From Streptomyces tauricus (GTDB lineage: Bacteria > Actinomycetota > Actinomycetes > Streptomycetales > Streptomycetaceae): a stretch of 44,309 bases of DNA. Numbering within the stretch: position 1 is the stretch's first letter; every line of letters begins with the position of its first letter. The notes below the pieces were generated by a model, which worked only from the letters and a program-made list of their open reading frames with translations, had not been told where the DNA came from and did not search any database. The position numbers were made by a program, and so were the translations under genes. Of this stretch, positions 8,431 through 17,074 are shown in pieces. The stretch is taken from positions 1 through 44,309 of the forward strand of contig NZ_BMVY01000050.1 in the NCBI RefSeq assembly GCF_014650955.1. Direction: 5' to 3'.

Positions 8431-10113
8431 GTGGCGAGTCTGCGCCTGGGTCCATTGCTGAGGTATGTCGACGGCTCGTCCGCGACCGTCTGGGTCGAGG
8501 CGAGCCGTCCGGCCACCGCCGAGGTGCGCTGCGAGGGCGGCGCGGGCGGTGAGTCCCGCACCTTCCAGGTGTCGGGCCACCACTACGCCCTGATCCCGGT
8601 CACCGGCCTGACACCGGGCACGACCACCTCGTACGAGGTGCTGTTCGACGGTGAGCGGGTCTGGCCGCTCCCCGACTCGCCCTTCCCGCCCTCGGCCATC
8701 CACACCCCCGTGGACGACCACGAGACCGTCCGCGTGGCCTTCGGTTCCTGCCGCTGGGCCTCGCCGCCCGACGGCGAGAAGGACCCGGTCGGCCCGGACG
8801 CGCTGGACACCCTCGCGGCCCGGATCGCCGCGGATCCCGAGGGCGAGCGTCCGGACGTCCTCCTGCTGCTGGGCGACCAGGTGTACGCGGACGAGGTGTC
8901 CAAGGCCACCCGCCACTGGCTGGAGGTCCGCCGCGGCCTCGACCAGCCGCCGGGCGCCGAGGTCGCGGACTACGAGGAGTACACGCACCTCTACTACGAA
9001 TCGTGGCTCGACCCCGAGGTCCGCTGGCTGCTGTCCACCGTGCCCAGCTGCATGATCTTCGACGACCACGACGTCATCGACGACTGGAACACCAGCGAGG
9101 CCTGGGTCTCCGACATGCGGGACACCCCCTGGTGGCGTGAGCGCGTCCTCAGCGGCCTCATGTCGTACTGGGTCCATCAGCACCTCGGCAACCTCTCCCC
9201 CGACCGCCTCGCCGAGGACCCCCTGTACGAGGAGGTCCGCGCCACGCCCGACGGCACGGACGCCCTGCGCGCCTTCGCCGCCCGGGCCGACGCCGACCCG
9301 GCCTCGGTCCGCTGGAGTTATCGCCGCGACTTCGGCCGCACTCGCCTCGTGATGGTCGACAGCCGTGCCGCCCGCGTCCTCGACGAGCAGAACCGCTCGA
9401 TGCTCGACCCCGAGGAATGGGACTGGCTGCGCGCGCAGATACGGGACGGCCACGTACTGGACGAGCAGGCGCCCGAGCCCTCCGACGCCCCCGGCGCGTA
9501 CGACCATCTCCTCATCGGTACCTCCCTGCCCTGGCTGCTCCCCAACCTCGTGCACGACGCGGAGGCGTGGAACGCCGCGATGTGCCGCGGCGAGCGGGGC
9601 GAGCGCTGGGCGCGGCGGGGCGAGAACCTGCGGCGGGCGGCCGACCTGGAGCACTGGGCCGCGTTCCCGTCGTCCTTCGACAAGCTGGCGGAGCTGATCG
9701 CGGAGGCCGGTTCGGGCCCCCAGGCGCCCGCGACGATCTGCGTGCTGTCCGGCGACGTGCACCACGCGTACATCGCCGAGCCGGTCTGGCGGGAGGATCT
9801 GCCGGGCCCCGACGCCCGCGTTGTCCAGCTGACCTGCTCCCCCGTCCACAACTCCATCCCGCCGTACATCAAGGTCGGCTTCCGGTTCGGCTGGAGCGGG
9901 GTGGGCCGGGCGCTCGGCCGGCGTTTCGCCCGGCACGGCAGGGTCGCGGCCCCGCCCGTGGACTGGCGGAAGACCGGCGGGCCCTGGTTCGGCAACCAGC
10001 TGATGACGCTGACTCTGAGCGGGCGTTCGGCCCGGCTCCGGCTCGATCACGCGCGTGAGGAGCGGGGTGGTGGGGCGCGGTTGCGGACGATCGTCGAGTC
10101 CGTCCTGAGCTGA
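8431..10113 (+). CDS. PhoD-like metallophosphatase
   Basis: This 560-residue enzyme belongs to the PhoD-type alkaline phosphatase/phosphodiesterase family. An N-terminal fibronectin-like part (~1-95) is followed by the metal site: FGSCRWA (~103), LLLGDQVYADE (~146), FDDHDVIDDWN (~208) and LSGDVHHAYIAEP (~439). These are the Asp/His ligands of the binuclear centre. Unlike secreted PhoD there is no Tat signal, so the protein is probably cytosolic or released differently. GTG 8431 is chosen because GGAGGAGG lies just upstream, at 8415-8422; the frame open to 8332 would run through the stem-loop. Likely substrates are phosphate esters or teichoic-type polymers. A terminator-like hairpin follows. 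Confidence 0.87.
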   Translation: MASLRLGPLLRYVDGSSATVWVEASRPATAEVRCEGGAGGESRTFQVSGHHYALIPVTGLTPGTTTSYEVLFDGERVWPLPDSPFPPSAIHTPVDDHETVRVAFGSCRWASPPDGEKDPVGPDALDTLAARIAADPEGERPDVLLLLGDQVYADEVSKATRHWLEVRRGLDQPPGAEVADYEEYTHLYYESWLDPEVRWLLSTVPSCMIFDDHDVIDDWNTSEAWVSDMRDTPWWRERVLSGLMSYWVHQHLGNLSPDRLAEDPLYEEVRATPDGTDALRAFAARADADPASVRWSYRRDFGRTRLVMVDSRAARVLDEQNRSMLDPEEWDWLRAQIRDGHVLDEQAPEPSDAPGAYDHLLIGTSLPWLLPNLVHDAEAWNAAMCRGERGERWARRGENLRRAADLEHWAAFPSSFDKLAELIAEAGSGPQAPATICVLSGDVHHAYIAEPVWREDLPGPDARVVQLTCSPVHNSIPPYIKVGFRFGWSGVGRALGRRFARHGRVAAPPVDWRKTGGPWFGNQLMTLTLSGRSARLRLDHAREERGGGARLRTIVESVLS

Positions 10114-10173
10114 ACCGCTCCGCTGGCGGTGGTTGGTCGTCCGCGGGCCACGGTGGGAGTCGGGTGCGCGGTT

Positions 10174-10199
10174 TGCCGCGCCCCTTGCGGGGCACGGCA
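10174..10199 (+). terminator. Hairpin after the PhoD-like gene
   Basis: TGCCG-C-GCCCC, a TTGC loop and GGGGC-A-CGGCA form ten pairs with one mismatch. It lies about 60 bases past the stop. Confidence 0.55.
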
Positions 10200-10392
10200 T
10201 ACGCCTATGGGACGGGTTGCCCGTGATGTTGGTGCTTGGTGTGCATGAGTCCCGTGAGGCATCCCACAACCGGTGTCGTTGATCCGCTCCAGGGGTCGGT
10301 TCCCGTGGTGTGCGGCGGCATGATGATGCGGACCGTCCGCTTCCACCGGGGCGGTGAGCCGCGTATGCCCCACCTGTCCGGGAGTCACACCC

Positions 10393-12522
10393 TTGTCTGC
10401 AGCGCCCGCGGAGCCGACGGAACCGATGGACCCGATCGACCCCATGGACCCGATGGCCCCCATGGATCCGATGGAACCCTCGGTACCGACTAGGACCACC
10501 GGGTCCACGGAACCGGGAGATCACGTCTCCGTGGCCCTGGTCGGCGCCGGACCGCGCGGCACCAGCGTGCTGGAACGCCTGTGCGCCTCCGCGCCCGAAC
10601 TCCTCACGCCCGGCACGCGTCTGACGGTCCACGTCGTCGATCCGTCGCCGCCGGGCCCCGGCCGCGTCTGGCGCACCGCGCAGCCGCCCGAGCTGCTGAT
10701 GAACACGGTGGCCTCCCAGGTCACCCTCTTCACCGACGACAGCGTGGACTGCTCGGGCCCGATACGCCCCGGCCCCAGCCTGTACGCCTGGGCGGCCGGA
10801 CAGAGCGGTGGCGGGCGGCTGGACCCGGACGACTACCCGACCCGGGCCCAGTACGGCCGGTACCTGGAGTGGGTCTTCGGCGAGGTGGTCCGCGGGGCGC
10901 CGCCCGCGCTGCGGATCGAGACACACCGGGCGCGCGCGACCCGCCTCGACGACACCGCCGACGGCCTCCAGACCCTCGTACTCGACAACGGCCGTGTCCT
11001 GCCGGACCTGGCAGCCGTGGTCCTCGCCCAGGGGCATCTGCCGACCGTGGCGGACCGGGCGCAGGAGCGGCTGTCCGCGGACGCCGAGCGCCACGGGCTG
11101 CGCCACGTCCCGCCCGCCAACCCGGCGGACCTCGATCTCTCCTGCGTGCTCCCCGGCGAGACCGTCCTGCTGCGCGGTCTGGGCCTCAACTTCTTCGACC
11201 ACATGGCCCTGTTGACGACCGGCCGCGGCGGCCGTTTCGTACACGACCCGGCCGGTACGCGCTACCTCCCCTCGGGCCGCGAGCCGCGCCTGGTGGCCGG
11301 CTCCCGGCGCGGCATCCCGTACCAGGCGCGCGGCGACAACGCGAAGGGCCCGTACGGCCGCCACCTTCCGCTCGTACTCACCCCGGAGGCCATCGCCGGC
11401 TTCCGCAAGCGCGCGGACTCGGGCGACGCCCCGGACTTCCTCACCGAGATATGGCCGTTGGTGGCGAAGGAGGTCGAAACGGTCTACTACGAGACCCTGT
11501 TGGCCCGGAGAGGCACGCGGGAGCCACAACCCCCGGTCGTCCCGACGGCCCCGGCTGCCCGAGCCGACCGACCCGCGCAAGCCGCCCCGGGCGTACGCGG
11601 CTTCCGTGAGCGGTTCCTCGGCGTTCCTCACCGGGATCCCCAAGAGGCTTCGGTGCTCGACGAGTTCGGGATCTCCGGGGCCGACCGCTGGTCCTGGGAC
11701 CGCGTCTCGCGCCCGCACGGCGGCCGTGTCTTCACCGGTCCCGCCGACTTCCGGGGCTGGCTGCTGGCCCATCTGCGCGAGGACGCCGAACAGGCCGCGC
11801 TCGGCAACGTCGACGGCCCGCTCAAGGCGGCTCTCGACGTACTGCGCGACCTGCGCAACGAGTTGCGGCAGATCGTCGACCACGGCGGCCTCGCGGGGCC
11901 GTCCCGCCGGGAGCACCTGGACCGCTGGTACACCCCGCTCAACGCGTTCCTGTCCATCGGCCCGCCCCGGCGCCGTATCGAGGAGATGGCGGCGCTCATC
12001 GAGGCGGGCGTACTGGAGGTGATCGGCCCCCGCCTGGAGGTGCGGGCCGAGGACGGGGCCTGGGTGGCGCACTCCCCCGACGTGCCCGGCTCGACCGTGT
12101 CGGCGACCACGCTCGTCGAGGCCCGGCTGCCGGAGCCGGACCTGCGGCGCACCGCCGACGCGCTGCTCGCCCGGCTGCTGAAGACGGGCCAGTGCCGCCC
12201 GCACACCGTCGACGGTTACGAAACCGGAGGGCTGGACGTAACACAGCGCCCCTACCATCTGATCGACCGTCAAGGACGCCCGCACGGAAGGCGGTTCGCC
12301 TTCGGCGTGCCCACGGAAGGGGTGCACTGGGTGACCGCGGCCGGGGTCCGTCCAGGGGTGGACTCGGTCACGCTGTCGGACGCCGACGCGGTGGCGCGGG
12401 CCGTGCTGCGCACGGTTGCCGCCGAGGTCGGGCGGGGGGCCGAGGCGGACGAGGAACCACCTTCGACACCCGTATCGACTGAAAAACCATGGCCCAAAGT
12501 TGAACTTGCAAGCATTGAATAG
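10393..12522 (+). CDS. FAD/NAD(P)-binding protein (NAD_binding_9 family)
   Basis: The product has about 709 residues. A Rossmann motif VALVGAGPRGTSVLERL begins at ~46. Then come MNTVASQVTLFTDDS and LAAVVLAQGHLP, and further on ATG-like turns and PYHLIDRQGRPHGRRFAFGVPTEGVHW, as in the large FAD-NAD(P)-binding proteins of Streptomyces. The domain occurs in flavin-dependent hydroxylases, but the substrate is unknown. Before it, residues ~10-35 are a Pro/Met/Asp repeat (MDPIDPMDPMAPMDPMEP). TTG 10393 is chosen because GGGAG lies eight bases upstream. GTG 10354 is a longer alternative with a weaker site. The stop lies just after the -35 hexamer of the DoxX promoter. Confidence 0.8.
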   Translation: MSAAPAEPTEPMDPIDPMDPMAPMDPMEPSVPTRTTGSTEPGDHVSVALVGAGPRGTSVLERLCASAPELLTPGTRLTVHVVDPSPPGPGRVWRTAQPPELLMNTVASQVTLFTDDSVDCSGPIRPGPSLYAWAAGQSGGGRLDPDDYPTRAQYGRYLEWVFGEVVRGAPPALRIETHRARATRLDDTADGLQTLVLDNGRVLPDLAAVVLAQGHLPTVADRAQERLSADAERHGLRHVPPANPADLDLSCVLPGETVLLRGLGLNFFDHMALLTTGRGGRFVHDPAGTRYLPSGREPRLVAGSRRGIPYQARGDNAKGPYGRHLPLVLTPEAIAGFRKRADSGDAPDFLTEIWPLVAKEVETVYYETLLARRGTREPQPPVVPTAPAARADRPAQAAPGVRGFRERFLGVPHRDPQEASVLDEFGISGADRWSWDRVSRPHGGRVFTGPADFRGWLLAHLREDAEQAALGNVDGPLKAALDVLRDLRNELRQIVDHGGLAGPSRREHLDRWYTPLNAFLSIGPPRRRIEEMAALIEAGVLEVIGPRLEVRAEDGAWVAHSPDVPGSTVSATTLVEARLPEPDLRRTADALLARLLKTGQCRPHTVDGYETGGLDVTQRPYHLIDRQGRPHGRRFAFGVPTEGVHWVTAAGVRPGVDSVTLSDADAVARAVLRTVAAEVGRGAEADEEPPSTPVSTEKPWPKVELASIE

Positions 12523-12535
12523 GCAGACCTAACGT
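12506..12535 (+). promoter_or_regulatory. Probable DoxX promoter
   Basis: TTGCAA (12506-12511) and TAACGT (12530-12535) are 18 bases apart and overlap the end of the preceding gene. The -35 hexamer sits in the palindrome CTTGCAAG, a possible operator. Confidence 0.4.
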
Positions 12536-12606
12536 AGAGCACTCACTCGGTTACGTCCCCCACCGGTCCGCCATGGACCGTACCGACACCGAAGGAGTCA
12601 TCCCAC

Positions 12607-13059
12607 ATGACCGGACGCCTCAACAGCGCCCAGCCATACGCCATCGGCCTGTTCCGCATCGTCGTCGGCCTGCTCTTCGCCTGCCACGGAGCCGTCTCGC
12701 TGCTCGGCGTCCTCGGCGGCCTGGACGGCAAGGGCGCCACCGTCGAGACCGGCGCCTGGCCCAACTGGTACGCGGCCGTCATCGAACTCGTCGGCGGCAC
12801 TCTGGTCCTGCTCGGCCTCGGCACCCGTATCGCCGCGTTCATCTCCTCGGGCGCGATGGCCTACGCGTACTTCAAGGTCCACCAGCCCGAGGCGCTGTGG
12901 CCGATCGAGAACAGCGGTGAGGGCGCGGCCATGTACTGCTGGTCGATGCTGCTGCTCGTCTTCACCGGCTCGGGCGCGTTCGGCCTTGACCGGCTGATCC
13001 CCGGCCGTTCGTCCACGACGACCGGGGAGAACCGCCCCTCGGAGCCCGTCGCGGCCTGA
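12607..13059 (+). CDS. DoxX family membrane protein
   Basis: This 150-residue four-helix inner-membrane protein has the DoxX pattern: LFRIVVGLLFACHGAVSLLG in helix 1, WYAAVIELVGGTLVLLGLGTRIAAFI in helices 2-3, and YCWSMLLLVFTGSGAFGLDRLI in the last helix. DoxX proteins are linked to redox and thiol-stress handling in actinobacteria (in mycobacteria with SodA and SseA). The exact reaction is not settled. ATG 12607 has GGAG nine bases upstream and a promoter-like pair 70 bases before it. A SodC-like gene lies convergent just downstream, which fits an oxidative theme, but they are not co-transcribed. Confidence 0.88.
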   Translation: MTGRLNSAQPYAIGLFRIVVGLLFACHGAVSLLGVLGGLDGKGATVETGAWPNWYAAVIELVGGTLVLLGLGTRIAAFISSGAMAYAYFKVHQPEALWPIENSGEGAAMYCWSMLLLVFTGSGAFGLDRLIPGRSSTTTGENRPSEPVAA

Positions 13060-13074
13060 CTGCCGCAGTGACAC

Positions 13075-13097
13075 CAGTGACGCCAGAGACGTCACTG
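13075..13097. terminator. Convergent terminator hairpin
   Basis: CAGTGACG and CGTCACTG form a perfect 8-base stem with a 7-base loop. Outer bases (TGACACCA/TGGTGTCA) can extend an alternative fold. It sits between the convergent DoxX and SodC-like genes. Confidence 0.6.
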
Positions 13098-13123
13098 CCG
13101 TGGTCAACGTCAGTGGCGTGGTG

Positions 13124-13753
13124 TCATCCGGCCCACCCGAAGGGCACGGTGAAGCACGCCAGCCGGGCGCCCGCGCCGCCCGGCTCGGCGTGCAGCACGA
13201 CGGAGGCGGCCTCGCCGCGCCGGAAGTTCCAGTCGTGACGCGCGCTCGCCCCGCCCTCGCCGCGGTCGTCGGCGGTGAAGTCGAGCCACACCTCGTTCTC
13301 GGGATTGATCCCGGCGGGGTCCGTGGTCGGCCGGTGCTGATAGTGCCCGCCCGCCGCGGCCGGGTCGGCGCCGCAGGGAGCCCGGTGCACATGGACCCCG
13401 TACGCGTACCCCGCCTTCATCCCCCTCGCACGCAGCGCCAACGTCGTGGGCCCGCGCTCCTCGCTGTGCTGGCTCACCTCGATCCACGCGGCGGGCGGTA
13501 CGAGTCCGGTGCCGTCGTACGTGACCGCCGCCGACGCGACGAAGGCGCCGGGCGGGGCGAAGCGGGCGTCCGTACGCATGCGGTAGCCGGGCGCGGGATC
13601 GGAGTCGGCGGGACCGGCGGCGTCCGAGGGGCCCACGGTGACCGCGGTGATCACGACCGAGGCGAGGGCCCCGGCGAGGAGCAGGGCGGTTCTCCGTACG
13701 ACGGCGCCCGCGACGCCACCCATGCTGTCCGCGCGTTCTATGCCTGACGTCAT
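13124..13753 (-). CDS. SodC-like (Cu/Zn superoxide dismutase fold) secreted protein
   Basis: The 209-residue protein has an N-terminal hydrophobic segment at ~20-40 (export signal or anchor). The exported domain carries GVHVHRAPCGADPAAAGGHYQH at ~119-140. The HVH pair, the Cys and the following His match the copper ligands and disulphide Cys of SodC. A second Cys at 200 could pair with C127. The usual zinc loop (HxxxxxxxxHxGD) and the electrostatic loop are missing; NPENEVWLDFTADDRGEG stands in their place. It may bind copper without full dismutase activity, or act as a chaperone-like SOD-fold protein. ATG 13753 has AAGGAG 11 bases upstream. Confidence 0.75.
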   Translation of the reverse strand: MTSGIERADSMGGVAGAVVRRTALLLAGALASVVITAVTVGPSDAAGPADSDPAPGYRMRTDARFAPPGAFVASAAVTYDGTGLVPPAAWIEVSQHSEERGPTTLALRARGMKAGYAYGVHVHRAPCGADPAAAGGHYQHRPTTDPAGINPENEVWLDFTADDRGEGGASARHDWNFRRGEAASVVLHAEPGGAGARLACFTVPFGWAG

Positions 13754-14007
13754 CGTCGGTTCCGCTCCTTGGGCGATCGGCGCTCGGTGGCCCCTTTCTC
13801 GTTGGTACGGGACGTCCGCGCCGCCCGCCCCGGGGACGTGGCAGCCGGGTGAACATGGTGTGGCGAACCCACGAGCACCCTGTGGCTCTCCTGTCGCACC
13901 CGAGGCGTACGCTGTATGGCTGTCACAGGCCGCTCCTGCCGCTCCCCCGCGACATCGCGGCATACCGGCACGGTCCGGGCCTACGGGGGAGACACAGGGG
14001 AGTTTCG

Positions 14008-14664
14008 GTGCTTGAGAGTGTGGGGTCGCTGTCCGGCACCCCTTGGATCTACAGCCAATGGATCTATGCCGTAGTGGCGCTGTCGGTCCTGTTCGACGTC
14101 TTTCTGCCGGTACTGCCGAGCGGCGTGCTGGTCATCACGGCGGCGACGGCCGCCGCGGCGGGCACCGGAGCGGCGGTCCAGCACGTGCCGGACATCCTCT
14201 CGCTGATCCTCTCCGCCGCGACCGCGTCGGTCCTCGGCGACCTGGTGGCGTACCGGCTGGCCTGGCGCGGCGGCGAACGGCTGGACCGCGCCATCGCCCG
14301 CTCCCAGCGCCTGAGCGGGGCGCAGGAACGTCTCGGCGCGGCCCTCGCCCGCGGCGGCGGCCTGCTGGTCGTGCTCGCCCGCTTCGCCCCCGCGGGCCGC
14401 TCACTGGTCTCCCTCGGCGCGGGGGCCGCACACCGGCGCGTACGCGAGTTCCTGCCCTGGTCGATCCTCGCGGGCCTCGCGTGGGCCGCGTACAGCGTCG
14501 CCCTCGGCTACTTCGGCGGCCAGTGGCTGGGCGCGACGTGGCTCTCCTCGGGCGTCTCGCTGGTCGCGCTCTTCGGGGCGGGCGCGGGGGCGGCCTACCT
14601 GATGCGCCGCCCGACGCCGGCGCCCGTACCCGTACCCGCGTCGGAGCCGAGCCCGGGCGCCTGA
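14008..14664 (+). CDS. DedA family membrane protein
   Basis: This 218-residue integral membrane protein belongs to the DedA/SNARE-associated (VTT) superfamily. Hydrophobic segments begin near residues 17, 45, 75, 155 and 185. It carries the family's GDLVAYRLAWRGGERL loop and VLARFAPAGRSLVSLGAGAAH, the arginine-containing re-entrant motif typical of the fold. DedA members are lipid scramblases or flippases, including those that recycle undecaprenyl phosphate. GTG 14008 has AGGGGAG five bases upstream; the frame to 13849 overlaps the divergent promoter. Its Pro-rich tail (APVPVPASEPSPGA) is short and disordered. Confidence 0.85.
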   Translation: MLESVGSLSGTPWIYSQWIYAVVALSVLFDVFLPVLPSGVLVITAATAAAAGTGAAVQHVPDILSLILSAATASVLGDLVAYRLAWRGGERLDRAIARSQRLSGAQERLGAALARGGGLLVVLARFAPAGRSLVSLGAGAAHRRVREFLPWSILAGLAWAAYSVALGYFGGQWLGATWLSSGVSLVALFGAGAGAAYLMRRPTPAPVPVPASEPSPGA

Positions 14665-14700
14665 GACCCGGCCGGAGCCGGCGGGACGTGCGGACTCGGC

Positions 14701-14928
14701 CTAGGACGTGCGGCCGGCCTGGCCGCGGACCTCCAGTCCGGCCAGCAGTTCGGCCGTGGCCTCCGCGACCGCGTCGACGGCGCGTTCGAAGACCTCGCGG
14801 TTGTGGGCGGCCGGGGCGCGGAAGCCCGAGATCTTGCGGACGTACTGGAGAGCGGCGGCGCGGATGTCCTCCTCGGTGGCCTCTTCGGGCAGGACGGGCG
14901 GTCGGAGTGTCTTGATGCTGCGGCACAT
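14701..14928 (-). CDS. DUF2277 family protein
   Basis: The whole 75-residue product matches the DUF2277 pattern. It starts MCRSIKTLRPP, continues ATEEDIRAAALQYVRKISGFRAPA at ~17-40, and has an amphipathic helix at ~43-70 (EVFERAVDAVAEATAELLAGL). The C-R-S-I-K start with one Cys at position 2 is the hallmark. The function is unknown. ATG 14928 has only a weak GGA upstream. Confidence 0.85.
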   Translation of the reverse strand: MCRSIKTLRPPVLPEEATEEDIRAAALQYVRKISGFRAPAAHNREVFERAVDAVAEATAELLAGLEVRGQAGRTS

Positions 14929-15038
14929 ACGTCCAGTCTCGCGCGCGGCACTGACATCGCGAGCGTTCGAGTGAAGTCACCCTTCCGAGTCCCCCAAAGA
15001 ACTCGCATCGCAAAATCGAACAGACGTACCATTGGGGG

Positions 15039-15383
15039 GTGGCTGCGACCTACGACTTCCCAAGCGACCTCCTGGCCGGTCAGGAGGAGCTGCATCAGGT
15101 CCGGGCAGAACTTCTGGCCCTGCTGAAGCGGCTTCCCTGGTCGGTCGAGCCCCTGGACGGCTTCAGCGACGACCACGGCTGGCGCAAGGTGGAGCGCCCC
15201 GCCTCCCCTGGCTGGACCCCCGACGAACAGGCCGAGGTGGAGAAGCTCCGGGAGCGCGAACGAGAACTGGCGGTCTTCGTGACCTGCCACCGCTTCTGGT
15301 CGGACATCACACCGACGGAAAAGGTGGACGCCCGAATGACAATCAAACACACCCAACCAACAAACAACCGCCCCCCGTCATAA
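15039..15383 (+). CDS. Small helical protein of unknown function
   Basis: The 114-residue protein has mostly charged helices. A long one at ~70-82 (DEQAEVEKLRERERELA) follows a conserved-looking W-rich stretch (LPWSVEPLDGFSDDHGW). No signal or membrane segment is seen. GTG 15039 lies within a G-run, so a leaderless start or a start just inside is possible. I recognise it as a conserved Streptomyces hypothetical and cannot assign a function. The tail after ~95 is low-complexity and runs toward the repeat pair at 15405. Confidence 0.6.
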   Translation: MAATYDFPSDLLAGQEELHQVRAELLALLKRLPWSVEPLDGFSDDHGWRKVERPASPGWTPDEQAEVEKLRERERELAVFVTCHRFWSDITPTEKVDARMTIKHTQPTNNRPPS

Positions 15384-15404
15384 CAGGGGCACACCCCACC
15401 CCCT

Positions 15405-15552
15405 AGGGGCGCGGGGAACTGCGCGAACGGCCCCCAGTTGACCCACCCCCCGCAGACAAGGCAAGCCCCACCCCCACCCCCCAGGGGCGCGGGGAACGGC
15501 GCAAACGGCCCCCACCGAACCCACCCCCGCAGACAAGGCAAGCCCCACCCCG
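15405..15552. repeat. Tandem ~78-base duplication containing the GGGGCGCGGGGAAC element
   Basis: Two units (15405-15475 and 15483-15552) each carry the same 15-base GC-rich element, then AACGGCCCCCA and ACCCACCCCC, and end in GCAGACAAGGCAAGCCCCAC. They differ by a few substitutions, so this is a recent local duplication between converging genes. Confidence 0.8.
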
Positions 15553-15566
15553 GGAGGGAACCCCGC

Positions 15567-16988
15567 TCAAGCCCCCGCCCCCCGCTCCTCCCGAATCTGC
15601 GAAACAACCCCCGCAACAGTCCCCCGCACAGCCTCCAGCTCAGTGAGGAAGTGCCAGTAATCGGGATGCCGCCCCTCCAACGACCCGATCGCCCGCTCCA
15701 GCCGAGCCACCGAGTCGTCGAGCGGACGCGCCTGCCGAGGGTCGGGCGTGTTACGCCCGGCCATGGCGAGCCGCTGCGCGTCCCGGATCGCGAACCGCGT
15801 CCGCTCGATCTCCCGCTGCGGGTCCTTCGACACCTCGTTCAGCCGCCGCAGCCGATCCCCCGCCGCGGACACCGCCTCATCGGTCGTGTTCAGCAACGCC
15901 CGCACCGTCGACAGCAAGGCCGTCGCGTCGGCCCACCGCTGCTCCTCGCGCGCGACCCGCGCCTCCGCCAGCTTCACCTCGGCCTGCCGAACGGCCTCCG
16001 CGGCCTGGTCCGGCACCTGCTGCAGGTCCTGCCAGCACGCGGCCACGAACCGCCGCCGCAACTCGCTGAGCACCGGATTCACCTGCCCGGACCGAGTCGT
16101 CAGCGCCTGCGCGCGCGTACGCAGCGAGACAAGACGGCGGTCGATCTCGGTGGCCCGCTCGGGCAACCGCTCGGCCTCCGCGCGCACGGCCCCGGCGTCC
16201 CGGGCGACCCGGTCGGCCCGCTCCAGCGTCTCCGGCACGCCGTGCTGCCCGGCTCCCTGATTGAGCTTGGTCAGCTCGGGAGCGAGCGCGGCGAGCCGGG
16301 CGGCGAGATCGTCGGCCTTGAGCCCGGTGGCCCGTACGGCGTCGAGCGCGTTCGAGGCGGCGAGCAACGACTGGCGGGCGCGCTCGACGGCGGGAGCGAG
16401 CCGGGCGAGCTGCGTCTCGGCCTTCCCGAGCAGCGGCCCAAGCCCTTGTTCGAACCGGTCCAGCTCCTGCTTGACCCGGCCCAGCTCGTCCTTCGCCCGG
16501 GTCAGCTCCGTACGCGCGTGGGCGGCGACGGAGGCTTCCAGGTCGTCGCGGTCGAGGTCGTGGGCGTCGACGGCGCTGATGTACGTGTGACTGACCTCGT
16601 CGATGCGCCGGCCGAGCGCCTCGAAGTCGGCGACCGCGCGCCGGGCGGGCGGGGTGTCGTCGACGGCGGTGATGGTCTCGATGGAGATGCGCAGATCGCG
16701 CTGCGCCGTGTCGAGTTCGTAGAACGCGGCCGCCGCGGCGTCCTTCGCGGCCTGCGCCTCGGCCCGCTGGCTCTCGGAACGCCCGCCGAACCACCGCCGC
16801 GTCCCCCCGCCGGCGAAGGCGGCGGGCAGCACGAGCGCGACCAGCGGAAGCGGCAGCAGAACGAGCGCCACCAGGTCACGGCCGGCACGGAACCGGGGCG
16901 CTCGGCGCGGCAGTTGGCGAGGTACTGGCTGTGCGCACGGCACAGACGGCGTGTACGGCTGTGAAGGTGTCGCCGGTGTCGCCGTCAC
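15567..16988 (-). CDS. Membrane-anchored coiled-coil protein
   Basis: The 473-residue protein has a basic Pro-rich N-terminus, one strongly hydrophobic span at ~38-60 (LVALVLLPLPLVALVLPAA), and ~400 residues of heptad-rich, Ala/Arg/Glu-rich helix forming an extended coiled coil. No enzymatic motif is visible. Its architecture resembles structural or scaffold membrane proteins of Streptomyces whose role is not established. GTG 16988 is chosen because GGGAGAGGGAA sits directly upstream. It converges on the 15405 repeats and is transcribed away from the DUF4097 gene's 3' end. Confidence 0.75.
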   Translation of the reverse strand: MTATPATPSQPYTPSVPCAQPVPRQLPRRAPRFRAGRDLVALVLLPLPLVALVLPAAFAGGGTRRWFGGRSESQRAEAQAAKDAAAAAFYELDTAQRDLRISIETITAVDDTPPARRAVADFEALGRRIDEVSHTYISAVDAHDLDRDDLEASVAAHARTELTRAKDELGRVKQELDRFEQGLGPLLGKAETQLARLAPAVERARQSLLAASNALDAVRATGLKADDLAARLAALAPELTKLNQGAGQHGVPETLERADRVARDAGAVRAEAERLPERATEIDRRLVSLRTRAQALTTRSGQVNPVLSELRRRFVAACWQDLQQVPDQAAEAVRQAEVKLAEARVAREEQRWADATALLSTVRALLNTTDEAVSAAGDRLRRLNEVSKDPQREIERTRFAIRDAQRLAMAGRNTPDPRQARPLDDSVARLERAIGSLEGRHPDYWHFLTELEAVRGTVAGVVSQIREERGAGA

Positions 16989-17074
16989 TTCCCTCTCCCG
17001 TGCTGAGATCCGTCCTGCCCCGGTGGTGGCCCCGATTCATTCTCCCACCAGGTAAGGACGAACACACGGGCCGG

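Noticed and set aside
8284..12327. A 1347-residue leftward open frame
   Set aside because: It runs antisense through the PhoD and FAD/NAD(P) genes, with no motif or ribosome site of its own.
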